The notes under the pieces were generated by a model. The model saw nothing but the letters and a program-made list of their open reading frames with translations. It was not told the origin of the DNA and ran no database searches. The position numbers and the translations under genes were made by a program. Shown piece after piece: positions 50,945 to 59,964 of a DNA stretch of 64,000 nt; within the stretch, counting starts at the first letter, position 1, and each line of letters starts with the position of its first letter. Source of the DNA: Pseudoroseicyclus tamaricis. GTDB taxonomy: Bacteria; Pseudomonadota; Alphaproteobacteria; Rhodobacterales; Rhodobacteraceae. The stretch lies in NCBI RefSeq assembly GCF_012070395.1, contig NZ_JAAFYS010000002.1:372001-436000 (forward strand), in the 5' to 3' direction.

Positions 50945-51205
50945 ATGTCCATCCTGGAAGAGATCGCGGATCGCCTCGCCGTCGAGACCATCAAGGTGAT
51001 GGATGTCCTCGGCGACGATCAGTACTTCAACCAGGTCGCCAAGGAGATCGGCTCTTCCTCGCAGACGATGGAGGAAGCCTTCCTCACCGCCATGCGCATG
51101 CGCCTCGCCGAGCGGCGGGCCCGCGCCATGCTGCGCGCCGAGGCGGAGCGCATCGCCTCCGCTCGGGACCGCACCTCGGACACCGGCGACAGCACGCCCC
51201 GGTAG
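50945..51205 (+). CDS. Small helical protein of unknown function
   Basis: An 86-residue, highly charged and mostly helical protein (ILEEIADRLAVETIKVMDVLGD, then EEAFLTAMRMRLAERRARAML). No membrane helix. It follows the hydrolase by 3 bp and is in the same transcript, ending in a strong hairpin. I do not recognise the family. Confidence 0.75.
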   Translation: MSILEEIADRLAVETIKVMDVLGDDQYFNQVAKEIGSSSQTMEEAFLTAMRMRLAERRARAMLRAEAERIASARDRTSDTGDSTPR

Positions 51206-51225
51206 GCAGGGGGCCCCCCCTGCCT
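51204..51225. terminator. Hairpin between convergent genes
   Basis: AGGCAGGGGG (51204-51213) and CCCCCTGCCT (51216-51225) form a perfect 10-bp stem with a 2-nt loop. It lies between the small helical gene and the convergent DUF4112 gene. No T-run, so efficiency is uncertain. Confidence 0.6.
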
Positions 51226-51230
51226 CAGCC

Positions 51231-51671
51231 TCACCCTGAGATCGGCCGGCCGGCCCGCTCGGCATCCTTCTTCAGGTGATCTCGCAGGATCTCGGCATTG
51301 CGCAGGTTCGCCTTGAAGCCGACGTCGAAGAGGTCGCCGATCAGCGGGATCAGCCCGATCAGGTAATCGAGGCCGCTGTTCGCCAGCATCCGCGCGATCC
51401 CCTCGTTGGAAACACCCAGCCGCCGCGCCTGCCAGATCATCCAGACCCCCGGCGCCAGCGCCAGCGTGTCGCCGATCCCCGGCACAAGGCCCATCACCGA
51501 GTCGAGCCCGACGCGGAAGCCGAACACCCGCCAGCGGGCATCAAGCAGCTTCGCCATCCGCTCGACGCGCGCCAGTTCGGCCGCGTGATCGAGCTGGCGG
51601 TCTCCGGCTCTCGGCTGTCCCACCGGCGCTCCGGTCGTCTCTGTACTGCGCGCTCTGTCGGTCGTGTCCAT
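51231..51671 (-). CDS. DUF4112 membrane protein
   Basis: A 146-residue protein with the DUF4112 pattern: [23 protein letters not shown] and [21 protein letters not shown], two hydrophobic hairpins around glycine-proline turns, and a basic tail. Function unknown. It is convergent with the upstream small gene and divergent from icd. Confidence 0.85.
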   Translation of the reverse strand: MDTTDRARSTETTGAPVGQPRAGDRQLDHAAELARVERMAKLLDARWRVFGFRVGLDSVMGLVPGIGDTLALAPGVWMIWQARRLGVSNEGIARMLANSGLDYLIGLIPLIGDLFDVGFKANLRNAEILRDHLKKDAERAGRPISG

Positions 51672-51830
51672 ATGTCACCTCCGGCACCTCAACGCGCCGC
51701 GGCCCATCTGGTTCGCCGCCGTCTGAACAGGCGGGTGGCAGACGCCAGCCGCAGTATACAGGTGCATACCTTCCCTGCCGCTCCCGAATGGGGTAAGCGG
51801 GCGGCAAACGATTCAAGCGGGAGAGGCCCC

Positions 51831-53045
51831 ATGACCAAGATCAAGGTTGAGAACCCCGTCGTCGAGCTCGACGGCGACGAAATGACCCGCATCATCTGGG
51901 ATTTCATCAAGCAGAAGCTGATCCTGCCCTATCTCGACATCGATCTGCTCTACTACGACCTCGGCATCGAGGAGCGTGACCGCACCGACGACCAGATCAC
52001 GGTCGACGCGGCCGAGAAGATCAAGGAGATCGGCGTCGGCGTGAAATGCGCCACGATCACCCCCGATGAGCAGCGGATGGACGAGTTCGGCCTCAAGCGG
52101 ATGTACCGCTCGCCGAACGGCACGATCCGCAACATCCTCGGCGGCGTCATCTTCCGCCAGCCGATCATCTGCAAGAACGTCCCCCGCCTCGTCCCCGGCT
52201 GGACGAAGCCCATCGTCGTCGGCCGCCACGCCTACGGCGACCAGTACCGCGCCACGGACTTCCGCTTCCCCGGGCCGGGCAAGATCACCATCAAGTTCGA
52301 GGGCAACGACGGCGAGGTCATCGAGCGCGAGGTCTTCGACGCGCCGTCGGCCGGCGTCACCATGGCGATGTACAACCTCGACCCGTCGATCTACGATTTC
52401 GCCCGCGCCTCGCTGAACTACGGCCTCAACCTCGGCTGGCCGGTCTACCTGTCCACCAAGAACACGATCATGAAAGCCTATGACGGGCGCTTCAAGGACA
52501 TCTTCCAGGAGGTCTACGAGACCGAGTTCAAGGAGAAGTTCGAAGCCAAGAAGATCTGGTACGAGCACCGCCTGATCGACGACATGGTCGCCGCCTCGCT
52601 CAAGTGGTCCGGCGGCTACGTCTGGGCCTGCAAGAACTACGACGGCGACGTGCAGTCCGACACCGTGGCGCAAGGCTTCGGCTCCCTCGGCCTGATGACC
52701 AGCCAGCTGATGACGCCCGACGGCAAGATCGTCGAGGCGGAAGCCGCGCACGGCACCGTCACCCGCCACTTCCGCCAGCACCAGAAGGGCGAGCAGACCT
52801 CCACCAACTCCATCGCCTCGATCTACGCCTGGACGGGCGGCCTCAAGCACCGCGCCAAGCTCGACGGCAACGACGCGCTGATGAACTTCGCGGAAACGCT
52901 GGAGACGGTGATCGTGGACACCGTGGAAAGCGGCTTCATGACCAAGGACCTCGCCCTCCTCGTCGGCCCCGACCAGAAGTGGCTGACCACAATGGGCTTC
53001 CTCGAGAAGGTGGACGAGAACCTGGGCAAGGCCCTCGCGGGCTGA
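51831..53045 (+). CDS. icd: NADP-dependent isocitrate dehydrogenase
   Basis: Converts isocitrate to 2-oxoglutarate in the TCA cycle. The 404 residues belong to the eukaryote-like dimeric NADP-IDH group used by many alphaproteobacteria: [15 protein letters not shown] at the N-terminus, [14 protein letters not shown] near 98 (substrate phosphate region) and [15 protein letters not shown] near 307 (NADP). The start at 51831 has GAGAGGCCCC before it. A long repeat region follows. Confidence 0.97.
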   Translation: MTKIKVENPVVELDGDEMTRIIWDFIKQKLILPYLDIDLLYYDLGIEERDRTDDQITVDAAEKIKEIGVGVKCATITPDEQRMDEFGLKRMYRSPNGTIRNILGGVIFRQPIICKNVPRLVPGWTKPIVVGRHAYGDQYRATDFRFPGPGKITIKFEGNDGEVIEREVFDAPSAGVTMAMYNLDPSIYDFARASLNYGLNLGWPVYLSTKNTIMKAYDGRFKDIFQEVYETEFKEKFEAKKIWYEHRLIDDMVAASLKWSGGYVWACKNYDGDVQSDTVAQGFGSLGLMTSQLMTPDGKIVEAEAAHGTVTRHFRQHQKGEQTSTNSIASIYAWTGGLKHRAKLDGNDALMNFAETLETVIVDTVESGFMTKDLALLVGPDQKWLTTMGFLEKVDENLGKALAG

Positions 53046-53129
53046 AGACCGGCGGCGGGGTGCTCAAGCCCCGCCCGAGGCCCCAGAAAGGCAGACGGCG
53101 GCGCGGGGAAGGCCCGGGCCGCCGTCTTT

Positions 53130-53400
53130 GCATTCGGGGGTTGGCGGAGGCGCGGGCTGAGAGTGAGGGACCGGGGGGCCAGCCCCCCGGAACCCCCCGA
53201 GGGTATTTTTGGCCAGATGAAAGGGGATCCCGGGCGTGGGGGGCCGGGCGGCGCCGGGGGGCTGGCGGAGGCGCGGATCGAGAGTGAGGGACCGGGGGGC
53301 CAGCCCCCCGGAGCCCCCCGAGGGTATTTTTGGCCAGATGAAGGGGGATCCCGGGCGTGGGGGCCGGGGCGGTGCCGGGGGGGCTGGCGGAGGCGGGCCG
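53130..53400. repeat. 120-bp tandem duplication containing the CTCGGGGGG element
   Basis: The segment from about 53140 is repeated 120 bp later with few changes (GAGTGAGGGACCGGGGGGCC starts at 53161 and at 53281). Each unit holds a GGGGGGCCAGCCCCCC hairpin, then CCGAGGGTATTTTTGGCCAG, the inverse of the element at 8256 and 40559. It fills the gap between icd and the SMR gene (53046-53470), where no gene is supported. Confidence 0.8.
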
Positions 53401-53470
53401 GGATTGGCAGAAGGGGCGCGGGGGCCAGGTGGCCCCTTTGCTGATTCCGCCTGACCCAAGGAGGGAGCCC

Positions 53471-53806
53471 ATGCCCGCCCACTACATCTGGCTCGTCTTC
53501 GCGATCATCGCCGAGACCGTCGGGACGTCCGCCCTCAAGGCGTCGGACCAGTTCACCCGGTTCTGGCCGTCGGTGCTTGTGGTGATCGCTTACGGGATTT
53601 CCTTCTACGCGATGACCTTCGCGCTGAAGGTCATGCCGGTCGGCATCGTCTACGCGATCTGGTCGGGCCTCGGCATCGTGCTCCTCGGCTTCGCCGGCTG
53701 GCTGATCTTCGGGCAGAAGCTCGATGCGCCGGCGGTGATCGGCATGGGGCTGATCCTCGGCGGGGTGGTGGTGATCAACCTCTTCTCGAACGCCACGCCC
53801 CACTGA
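53471..53806 (+). CDS. Small multidrug resistance (SMR) family transporter
   Basis: Four-helix drug/metabolite exporter of 111 residues, as usual for EmrE/Sug proteins. The essential membrane Glu is E15 in AIIAETVGTSALKAS; MPVGIVYAIWSGLGIVLLG near 58 is the conserved second-third helix motif. The strong ribosome site AAGGAGGGAGCCC precedes the start. The word WSGLGIV suggests the EmrE-like rather than guanidinium branch, with modest certainty. Confidence 0.93.
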   Translation: MPAHYIWLVFAIIAETVGTSALKASDQFTRFWPSVLVVIAYGISFYAMTFALKVMPVGIVYAIWSGLGIVLLGFAGWLIFGQKLDAPAVIGMGLILGGVVVINLFSNATPH

Positions 53807-53812
53807 GGCGCG

Positions 53813-53840
53813 GTGCACGCCCGGTGCACGCTCCGTGCAC
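53813..53840. repeat. Three GTGCAC palindromes at 11-bp spacing
   Basis: GTGCAC occurs at 53813-53818, 53824-53829 and 53835-53840, exactly 11 bp apart, in the gap between the convergent SMR and ppx genes. The units read CGGTGCACGCC, CGGTGCACGCT, CCGTGCACGCG. Confidence 0.7.
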
Positions 53841-53867
53841 GCGCGGTGACCCCGGCCGGCGGGCCGT

Positions 53868-55415
53868 TCAGCTCCGCACGATCATCTTTTGAGACGCCCC
53901 GAGCGCGCTCGCCAGAGAGGCTAGCCGCGAGGCCGCCACCTCCCCGAAGAGAGGCTCCGCCCGCGGGGCGAGGCGCAGCGTCAGCTCCTTCTTCTGCGGC
54001 CGGAAGATCATCTCTCCGGGCACCTCGCCGGCCCCCAGCCAGAGCATGGCGCCGAGCCTGAGCGCCTTGCCCAGCACCTCCGCCTCCTGGATCTCCCGGG
54101 GCTCCAGCAGCGCGAAGAGCCGCTCATACGGCGAGCCCTCCCGCTTGTTCTGATATCGGTGCAGCAGCGCCAGCCCGAGGAAGATCCGCTCCTCGTGCTT
54201 CAGCCCGCCGAGGTTGGCGCGGGTGGCGTTGTCGAAGCAGACCTCGGCCCGGTAATCGGGATGCGCCCGCCAGCTGACATCGTGCAGCAGGCAGGCCGCC
54301 TCGATGATCCGTTTCTTCTGCCAGCCGGCCCGGGGGAAGAGCGGCATGACGAAATCGTAGAGCAGCGCCCCGAACCCGGGCATCCGCGCGTCCTTGGCTT
54401 CCGCGAATCGGCTCGCCTCGATTAGCGGGTCGCGCTCGCGCAGGCTCTGCGGCATCTGCTCGTAGAGCAGCCCCTCGCGGATCCCGTAGGAGGAGATGGC
54501 GATGTCCTTCGGCTTGAAAACCTTGACCAATTCCTTGAGCACGAGGCTGGCGTAGGGCACGAGGCTCATCCGGTCAGAGGAGATGGAGAGCTTGCCGCGC
54601 AGCGCCTCCAGATCGGCCCCGGCGATGTGCTTCTCGGTGGCGCGCACATCGGAATTGGCCATCCTGTATTCGTGCAGCACGGTCAGGGGGTACCCCTTCC
54701 TGTCCATGTCCACCCGGGCGAAGGCCCGCCACGAGCCGCCGACGAGGAAGAGCCGCTTGCCCGTCTCGTTCTGCATCTTGTCATGCAGCTCGGCGACGAC
54801 GCCCTTGATATGCGCCTTCAGCTCCTTGCGGTCGTCGGAGACCTCGCGCAGCTTCAGCGGCCCGAGGGCTGAGGTGACGCGCAGCCCCACCTCCCCGTCG
54901 GCGAGGTTGGCCAGCTCCATCGACGAGCCGCCGATATCGCAGACGAGGCCGTAGGCACCGGGCCAGCCGAGGAGCACGCCCTGCGCGGAGAGGCGCGCCT
55001 CCTCCTCGCCATCGATGACGTAGAGCTCGATCCCCGTCTGCCGCTTCACCTCCTCCTGGAACGCCGGGCCATCCTCCGCCTCGCGCACGGCGGCGGTGGC
55101 GACGGCAGTCACGGGGGAGATGCCCATGCCCTCGGCGAGCGCGTTGAAGCGGCGGAGGGCCGAGAGCGCCCGCTCCTTGCCCTTCTCGCTGAGCCGCCCC
55201 GTCTCGGAGAGGCCGGCGCCGAGGGCACACATGACCTTCTCGTTGTAGAAATAGGCGGGGGAGCGGCCGGCCCCGTCGAAGACGACAAAGCGGACGGAGT
55301 TGGAGCCGACATCGACGACCCCGACGCGGCTGAGGCTGCGGGCCTCCTCGCCGAGGAAGATCGGCCGGGAGAAGGGCCCGGGGCGCGGCGGGGAGGCGTG
55401 GGGTGCGTCGACCAT
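53868..55415 (-). CDS. ppx: Exopolyphosphatase (Ppx/GppA family)
   Basis: Hydrolyses inorganic polyphosphate (or pppGpp). In 515 residues: GVVDVGSNSVRFVVFD near 32 (ASKHA phosphate loop), VATAAVREAEDG near 107, VCDIGGSSMEL near 158, and a C-terminal HD-type domain with ACLLHDVSWRAHP near 372. No polyphosphate kinase gene is in the window. Length fits the longer Ppx form. Whether it prefers polyphosphate or pppGpp cannot be told. Confidence 0.9.
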   Translation of the reverse strand: MVDAPHASPPRPGPFSRPIFLGEEARSLSRVGVVDVGSNSVRFVVFDGAGRSPAYFYNEKVMCALGAGLSETGRLSEKGKERALSALRRFNALAEGMGISPVTAVATAAVREAEDGPAFQEEVKRQTGIELYVIDGEEEARLSAQGVLLGWPGAYGLVCDIGGSSMELANLADGEVGLRVTSALGPLKLREVSDDRKELKAHIKGVVAELHDKMQNETGKRLFLVGGSWRAFARVDMDRKGYPLTVLHEYRMANSDVRATEKHIAGADLEALRGKLSISSDRMSLVPYASLVLKELVKVFKPKDIAISSYGIREGLLYEQMPQSLRERDPLIEASRFAEAKDARMPGFGALLYDFVMPLFPRAGWQKKRIIEAACLLHDVSWRAHPDYRAEVCFDNATRANLGGLKHEERIFLGLALLHRYQNKREGSPYERLFALLEPREIQEAEVLGKALRLGAMLWLGAGEVPGEMIFRPQKKELTLRLAPRAEPLFGEVAASRLASLASALGASQKMIVRS

Positions 55416-55539
55416 GAGCCTTGCTTGCCGAAGCTGGGGGCCGGGCGCAAGCGTTCCGACCTTTCGGCCTTTCCCCCGTGCCCGCTGTGTGGCGGGTCAG
55501 CTAGGCTGGCGGGGAGCGGAGTCAAAGGCGGAGGGCGCG

Positions 55540-56511
55540 ATGAGAGCGGCAGTCAGCGAGCGCTATGGCGGGCCGGAGGTGCTGCGGCTGGAGGGGCGCC
55601 CGGTGCCGGAGCCGGGCCCGGGAGAGATCGTCATCCGCCATGTCGCGTCCGCCGTCACGCGGACCGACCTCGCGACCCTCGGCGGCGTGCCGAAAGCGGC
55701 GCGGGTGGTGACGGGGCTCGGCCGGCCGAAGGTGCAGGTGCTGGGGCTGGAGATCGCCGGCCACGTGGTGGCGCGCGGCCGCGGGGCGGGTCGCTTCGCC
55801 GAGGGCGCAGCGGTCTTCGGCCTCTCCCCTTCGCGCTACGGCGGCCACGCGGAGCATGTCCTGCTGCCGCAGGACGCTCCCCTCGCCGAGTTGCCGCCGG
55901 GCCTGGCGCTGGAGGAGGCGGTGATCTGCGAGGGTGCCTGGTACGCGCACTCGGTGCTGCAGGCCCTGCGGCTGCGCGAGGGGCAGTCGCTCTTCATCTT
56001 CGGCGGCGGCGGCGCCATCGGCAGCGCTGCCTTGCAGCTGGGCGTGGCCCGGGGCCTCCGCGTGACGGTGGCTGCGGAGCCGCATCAGCTTGCGCTGATG
56101 GAGGAACTTGGAGCTGCCGGAGTTCAGATCTCCGCCGATCCCGCCGCGCTCACCGGCCGCTACGATGCCGTGCTCGACGCGGCGGGCAAGGGCGGCTACC
56201 GGGCGCTCCGCCCCCTGCTCGCCCCCGGCGCCTCCTTCGCGGCGACCGATTTCGGCCCCGGAGGCCAGCTCCTCTGGCAGATGCCATTCTTCGCGCTCAC
56301 CGGACGCCGCCGCCGGGTGATGCTCCCCCTGCCCCGCGAGGTCTCGGCCATCCCCGGCCTCCTCGCCAGCCTGATCGAGGAGGGCCAGTACCGCCCGATC
56401 ATCGACCGGCGCTTCCCGCTCAGCCGGATCGCTGCCGCCTACGACTACGTGGGCACCGAACGCAAAACCGGCATCGTCGCGCTCGACATCGCCTCAGGGG
56501 CCGTCGGCTGA
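55540..56511 (+). CDS. MDR-superfamily zinc-less oxidoreductase (quinone-reductase type)
   Basis: NADPH-dependent oxidoreductase of 323 residues in the medium-chain dehydrogenase/reductase family. The GroES-like half opens ERYGGPEVLRLEGRPVPEPGPGE, and the nucleotide fold has FIFGGGGAIGSAALQLG near 152 and DAVLDAAGKGGYRAL near 210. Zinc-ligand cysteines are missing, as in quinone oxidoreductases. Substrate unknown. A CTCGGGGGG hairpin repeat follows. Confidence 0.88.
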   Translation: MRAAVSERYGGPEVLRLEGRPVPEPGPGEIVIRHVASAVTRTDLATLGGVPKAARVVTGLGRPKVQVLGLEIAGHVVARGRGAGRFAEGAAVFGLSPSRYGGHAEHVLLPQDAPLAELPPGLALEEAVICEGAWYAHSVLQALRLREGQSLFIFGGGGAIGSAALQLGVARGLRVTVAAEPHQLALMEELGAAGVQISADPAALTGRYDAVLDAAGKGGYRALRPLLAPGASFAATDFGPGGQLLWQMPFFALTGRRRRVMLPLPREVSAIPGLLASLIEEGQYRPIIDRRFPLSRIAAAYDYVGTERKTGIVALDIASGAVG

Positions 56512-56525
56512 CAGCCCCTGTATTT

Positions 56526-56572
56526 GGTCCCAAAAATCCTCGGGGGGTGTGGGGGGCAGACAGCCCCCCACT
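56526..56572. repeat. CTCGGGGGG-type repeat with GC hairpin, copy 4
   Basis: GGTCCCAAAAATCCTCGGGGGG followed by GGGGGGCAGACAGCCCCCC, close to copy 1 including the CAGACAG loop. It separates the MDR gene from the convergent secreted-protein gene. Confidence 0.65.
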
Positions 56573-56596
56573 CTCACCTCACAACGAGCGCCGCCT

Positions 56597-56965
56597 TCAG
56601 AGTTCGATCTCTTCGCCCTCGTCCACCTCCGGCACGTAGGGCGGGGCGTCGGGCTTGCGGCGGATGATGATGTCGCCGCTCTCGGTGATCTCCGGCATCT
56701 CGTAGTAGCGCACCGAATCGATGGTCTCGAGGATGTCGGCGAGGCCGGCGGCCATCTCGGCCGTCATCTCGCGCATGGCGGGCTCCAGATCCTCCGCGAA
56801 GTCGCGAAGCTGGTCGAGCGCCGGGTCCATCTCGTCCATCAGCCCCTGCATGAAGAGGCGGGCGCCTTCCTCCATGAGGTTGAAGCCGTCGCCGTCCTCC
56901 TGGGCGGCGGCGGGCTGGGCAAGGAGGGCAAGCGCGAGGGCGGGGGCAAGGGCGATCTGTTTCAT
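56597..56965 (-). CDS. Secreted acidic protein of unknown function
   Basis: A 122-residue protein with a clear signal peptide (MKQIALAPALALALLAQPAAA, cleavage before QEDGDG). The mature part is acidic and helical (LFMQGLMDEMDPALDQLRDF, then EPAMREMTAEMAAGL) and ends in a VDEGEEIEL tail after RYYEMPEITESGDIIIRRK. Probably periplasmic or outer-membrane associated. It lies 59 bp after the EEP gene on the same strand. Confidence 0.8.
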   Translation of the reverse strand: MKQIALAPALALALLAQPAAAQEDGDGFNLMEEGARLFMQGLMDEMDPALDQLRDFAEDLEPAMREMTAEMAAGLADILETIDSVRYYEMPEITESGDIIIRRKPDAPPYVPEVDEGEEIEL

Positions 56966-57024
56966 GGGACAGGAGATAGGGCGCCGGGCGGCAAGCTCAA
57001 AGGCCATGGCCCGCGAAGGCAGGC

Positions 57025-57996
57025 TCAGAGGTCGAGCGTGACGGGAAAATGGTCCGACGCCGTGACCAGCGCCTCGGCGAGGACCGGGTCGGCCCCGAGG
57101 GCGGGGTCGGCATGGGGGGACCAGACGCGCCAGCGCGGGCCGCTGGCGGCGAGATCCTGCGAGACGAGGATGTAGTCGAGCAGCGCGTCGAGGTGGCCCC
57201 CCTCCTTCAGGCGGAAGCGGGCGGTAGCGGCCGGGATGAGCCCCGCGGCATGCGGATCGAAGAGCGGGTGCGGGCCGCCGGCGCCGAGCAGGATCTCCAC
57301 GCCGGAGCGGCCGAAGAGCGCCTCGAAGGTGTCGAGCCCCGGGCCGTCGTTGATGTCGCCGGCGACGATGACGCTCTCTCCCGCCTCCAGATGCGCCGTG
57401 ACGCGGGCGCGCAGCCAGAGGCACTGGGCGAGCTGCTTGCGGCGGCTCTCGATGGCGGCGCGCATGGCGGCGGCTGCCTCCCCCGCGCTGTGCGGCGCCT
57501 TCGATTTTGCATGGACGCCGATCAGCCGGATGCGGCGCCCACGCCCCTCCAGCACCGCCTCCAGCGGCGGCTTGGAGAAGTGCACCGGCTCCGGGACCCC
57601 GTCGAGATCGATGTCGATGCCCCAGATACCATCGAAGCGCGGCGCCCCGAGCTCGCTCGGCGCATGAACGGCACTGAGGACATCGGGGTCGTGGAGCAGC
57701 ATGATCTCCTGCTGCGTGTCGGAGCTGAAGCCGGAGAGCGCCTCCCGCGCCCGCAGCCCGGCATGGGCGGCGAAGCGCTCCAGCGCCGCGGCGCCCCGGC
57801 GGTGGCGGGAGATGTCGGGCGCCTCGATGACGAGCACCGCGTCGGCATCGAGCGCACGGAAGACGTGCCCAAGGGCCGCCACCTGCTCTTGCCGCCGCAC
57901 GCCGTAGCGGCCGGACCATTCGGCATCGCCGCGCAGCTCACCGTCGTCGTCGAAGAGCGCGTCGAACCATTCGACATTGTAGGTGGCGATGCGCAT
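57025..57996 (-). CDS. Endonuclease/exonuclease/phosphatase family protein
   Basis: Mg-dependent EEP-fold phosphoesterase of 323 residues. IATYNVEW at the N-terminus gives the metal-site Asn, VIVAGDINDGPG near 222 the Asp-Asn pair, and ALVTASDHFPVTLDL at the C-terminus the catalytic Asp-His. Could act on nucleic acid or phospholipid headgroups. It starts 5 nt after the TerB-DnaJ gene. Confidence 0.87.
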   Translation of the reverse strand: MRIATYNVEWFDALFDDDGELRGDAEWSGRYGVRRQEQVAALGHVFRALDADAVLVIEAPDISRHRRGAAALERFAAHAGLRAREALSGFSSDTQQEIMLLHDPDVLSAVHAPSELGAPRFDGIWGIDIDLDGVPEPVHFSKPPLEAVLEGRGRRIRLIGVHAKSKAPHSAGEAAAAMRAAIESRRKQLAQCLWLRARVTAHLEAGESVIVAGDINDGPGLDTFEALFGRSGVEILLGAGGPHPLFDPHAAGLIPAATARFRLKEGGHLDALLDYILVSQDLAASGPRWRVWSPHADPALGADPVLAEALVTASDHFPVTLDL

Positions 57997-58001
57997 GGGG
58001 C

Positions 58002-58685
58002 TCAGGCGTCGCGCTCGGCCCGGATCTGCTCCCACGCGTGGTTGATGGCGACCATGCGGGCTTCGGCCATGCGCACCGCCTCCTCCGGCAGGCCGCGGGC
58101 GGCGAGCGCGTCGGGGTGGGTCTGGCGGACGTGGGTGCGCCAGAGCTGGCGGATCTCCTCCACCGGCATGGCGGGGTCGGCGCCGAGCACCTCGTAGGGG
58201 TCGCGCTCGGCATCGGGGACGAAGCGGGCCCGCATCCGGGCGAAGGCGCGTTCGTCGAAGCCGAAGAGCTCGGCGACGCGGGCGAGGAAGGCGTTCTCGG
58301 CCGGGTGGTAATCGCCATCCGCCATGGCGATGTGGAAGAGCCCCTCCAGCAGATCCTCCAGCGGGCCATCGGGGCCGCTGAACATGGCCGCGGCCCGGGC
58401 GGCGTAATCCTCGAAGCCGGCGATGTCCTGCCGGGCGAGGTTGTAGACGCGGGCGGCGGCGCGCTCATCCTCCCGAGCGATGGTGAAGACATCGCGGAAG
58501 GCGGCCACCTCGTCTCGCGTCACCAGCCCGTCGGCCTTGGCCATCTTCGCGCCGAGCGCGATGACGGAGATGGTGAAGGCGACGGAGCGGTCGCGCGGCG
58601 TGCGCAGGCGATCGAACACCGCGGAGAGGGGCTCTCCGCTGCGAAGCGCCGCGAGGGCGTCGGCGATGCGTGTCCAGATCGACAT
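58002..58685 (-). CDS. TerB-DnaJ (DjlA-like) co-chaperone
   Basis: A 227-residue protein with a TerB-like helical domain (about 40-150: AFTISVIALGAKMAKADGLVTRDE, then LFHIAMADGDYHPAENAFL) and a C-terminal J-domain carrying the HPD signature (RQTHPDALAARG near 198). DjlA proteins stimulate DnaK; the membrane anchor of DjlA is missing here. The start at 58685 gives MSIWTRIADAL. It is followed by the EEP gene. Confidence 0.88.
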   Translation of the reverse strand: MSIWTRIADALAALRSGEPLSAVFDRLRTPRDRSVAFTISVIALGAKMAKADGLVTRDEVAAFRDVFTIAREDERAAARVYNLARQDIAGFEDYAARAAAMFSGPDGPLEDLLEGLFHIAMADGDYHPAENAFLARVAELFGFDERAFARMRARFVPDAERDPYEVLGADPAMPVEEIRQLWRTHVRQTHPDALAARGLPEEAVRMAEARMVAINHAWEQIRAERDA

Positions 58686-58728
58686 GGGCGCAGGGTATGC
58701 GCCGCAGCGCGGCGACGAAAGGGGAAGC

Positions 58729-59202
58729 TCAGAGGATCTTCTGCATGAAGACGGCATCGAGCCAGCGGCCGAACTTGCGCCCCGCCTCCTTCAGCCGCCC
58801 CGCCTCCTGAAAGCCGAGCGCGGCGTGGAAGGCCAGCGCCCCGTGGTTCTCGCCCGAGATCACGCCGACCATCACATGCGCCCCCCGCTCCCGCGCCTGC
58901 GCCTCCAGCGCCTGCATGAGCTGCCGTCCGACGCCCCGGCCCCGCGCCTCGGGCGCCAGCAGCAGCGTGTGCTCCACGGTCGCGGCATAGCCGGAGAGGG
59001 AGCGGAACGGGCCGAAGGTGGCGAGGCCGACGGGCGACCCCTGCTCCTCCGCGACGAGGAAGGCGGGGCGGGTGCTGATCGCCTCGGCGATCCACTCCGG
59101 CGTCTTCTGCTCCTCGGAGAAGATCACCGTCGTCTCGCGGATGATCGGGTTCCAGATATTCGCCAGCGCGGGAATGTCGGCATGGGTGGCAACGCGGATC
59201 AT
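58729..59202 (-). CDS. GNAT-family N-acetyltransferase (phosphinothricin acetyltransferase-like)
   Basis: Acetyl-CoA-dependent acetyltransferase of 157 residues. HTLLLAPEARGRGVGRQLM near 78 is the acetyl-CoA pyrophosphate loop, and IWNPIIRETTVIFSEEQKT near 17 resembles PAT/Bar and methionine-sulfone acetylating enzymes. It overlaps the VOC gene by ATGA. Substrate is likely a small amino compound. Confidence 0.87.
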   Translation of the reverse strand: MIRVATHADIPALANIWNPIIRETTVIFSEEQKTPEWIAEAISTRPAFLVAEEQGSPVGLATFGPFRSLSGYAATVEHTLLLAPEARGRGVGRQLMQALEAQARERGAHVMVGVISGENHGALAFHAALGFQEAGRLKEAGRKFGRWLDAVFMQKIL

Positions 59203-59807
59203 GCGAGGTGCCTCGGCCCATCGGGGGTGTCGATCTCCGCCGAGATGCGGAAAGCGTCGGCCCCCGTCAGCGTCACCCGCCCGTCGGGCAGCTCGCCGCC
59301 CATTGCCACCAGCGCCTCGCGCGCCAGCGGTGCCTGGATGGCGACGGAGCGGAGACGGCAGCCGCGGTCGGGCAGGCAGGTGCCGCAGGGCTGCGTCTCC
59401 CACTGGATCAGCGTCGGGAAGGCGCCACCCATGGGCAGGCGGCCGTCGGCGGGGATGGCGATGCGCCAGCGCAGGTCGCCCCGCTGCAGATTCACCGGCT
59501 CGCCGGCGAAGGGGGCGTCGTCGAGCGCCTCGTCGAGATCATCGGTCGCGCAGACCCAGTTCGCCAGCCGCGGCGGGCCGTCGAAGCCTTCCAGCCCCAG
59601 CCAGCGCGGCTTGCCGGGATGCTGCGCCTCCGGCTCGGGGGCCAGCACCTCAAGGTACAGCCCCTCGCCGATGGAGAGGAGAGCGTTGTGGGTGCCGAAG
59701 CGGACATGCCGGCCGCCGGGCTGCGGGCGCAGGCCGAGAGACGCTTCCGCATGGGCGACCCCCGCTTCGAGGTCGTTGGCGAGAATGACGAGATGGTCGA
59801 GATACAT
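59199..59807 (-). CDS. VOC-superfamily (glyoxalase-like domain) protein
   Basis: A 202-residue protein whose N-terminus MYLDHLVILANDLEAG and the GTHNALLSIGEGLYLEVLA segment define the glyoxalase-like domain; members are metal-dependent lyases, dioxygenases or resistance proteins. Function not known. No ribosome site is seen before the ATG, so it may be leaderless. Joined by four bases to the GNAT gene. Confidence 0.83.
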   Translation of the reverse strand: MYLDHLVILANDLEAGVAHAEASLGLRPQPGGRHVRFGTHNALLSIGEGLYLEVLAPEPEAQHPGKPRWLGLEGFDGPPRLANWVCATDDLDEALDDAPFAGEPVNLQRGDLRWRIAIPADGRLPMGGAFPTLIQWETQPCGTCLPDRGCRLRSVAIQAPLAREALVAMGGELPDGRVTLTGADAFRISAEIDTPDGPRHLA

Positions 59808-59964
59808 GGGCGCAATTTACTCAGGGACACTGGAACCGACATGGCAGCCGGAGGCAACCTTATGGTGTCCATGTCAGGTTTCCATAGGGAAAAAATTTCC
59901 AAGGAAAATTCGGGACGTGGGGGCAAGAGTTGCGCCGAAGGCGAGTCGCACCGGGCGCCCTCGC

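Noticed and set aside
53130-53400. Possible CRISPR-like array
   Set aside because: Only two long units of 120 bp without separate spacers, and no cas genes nearby; this is a tandem duplication.
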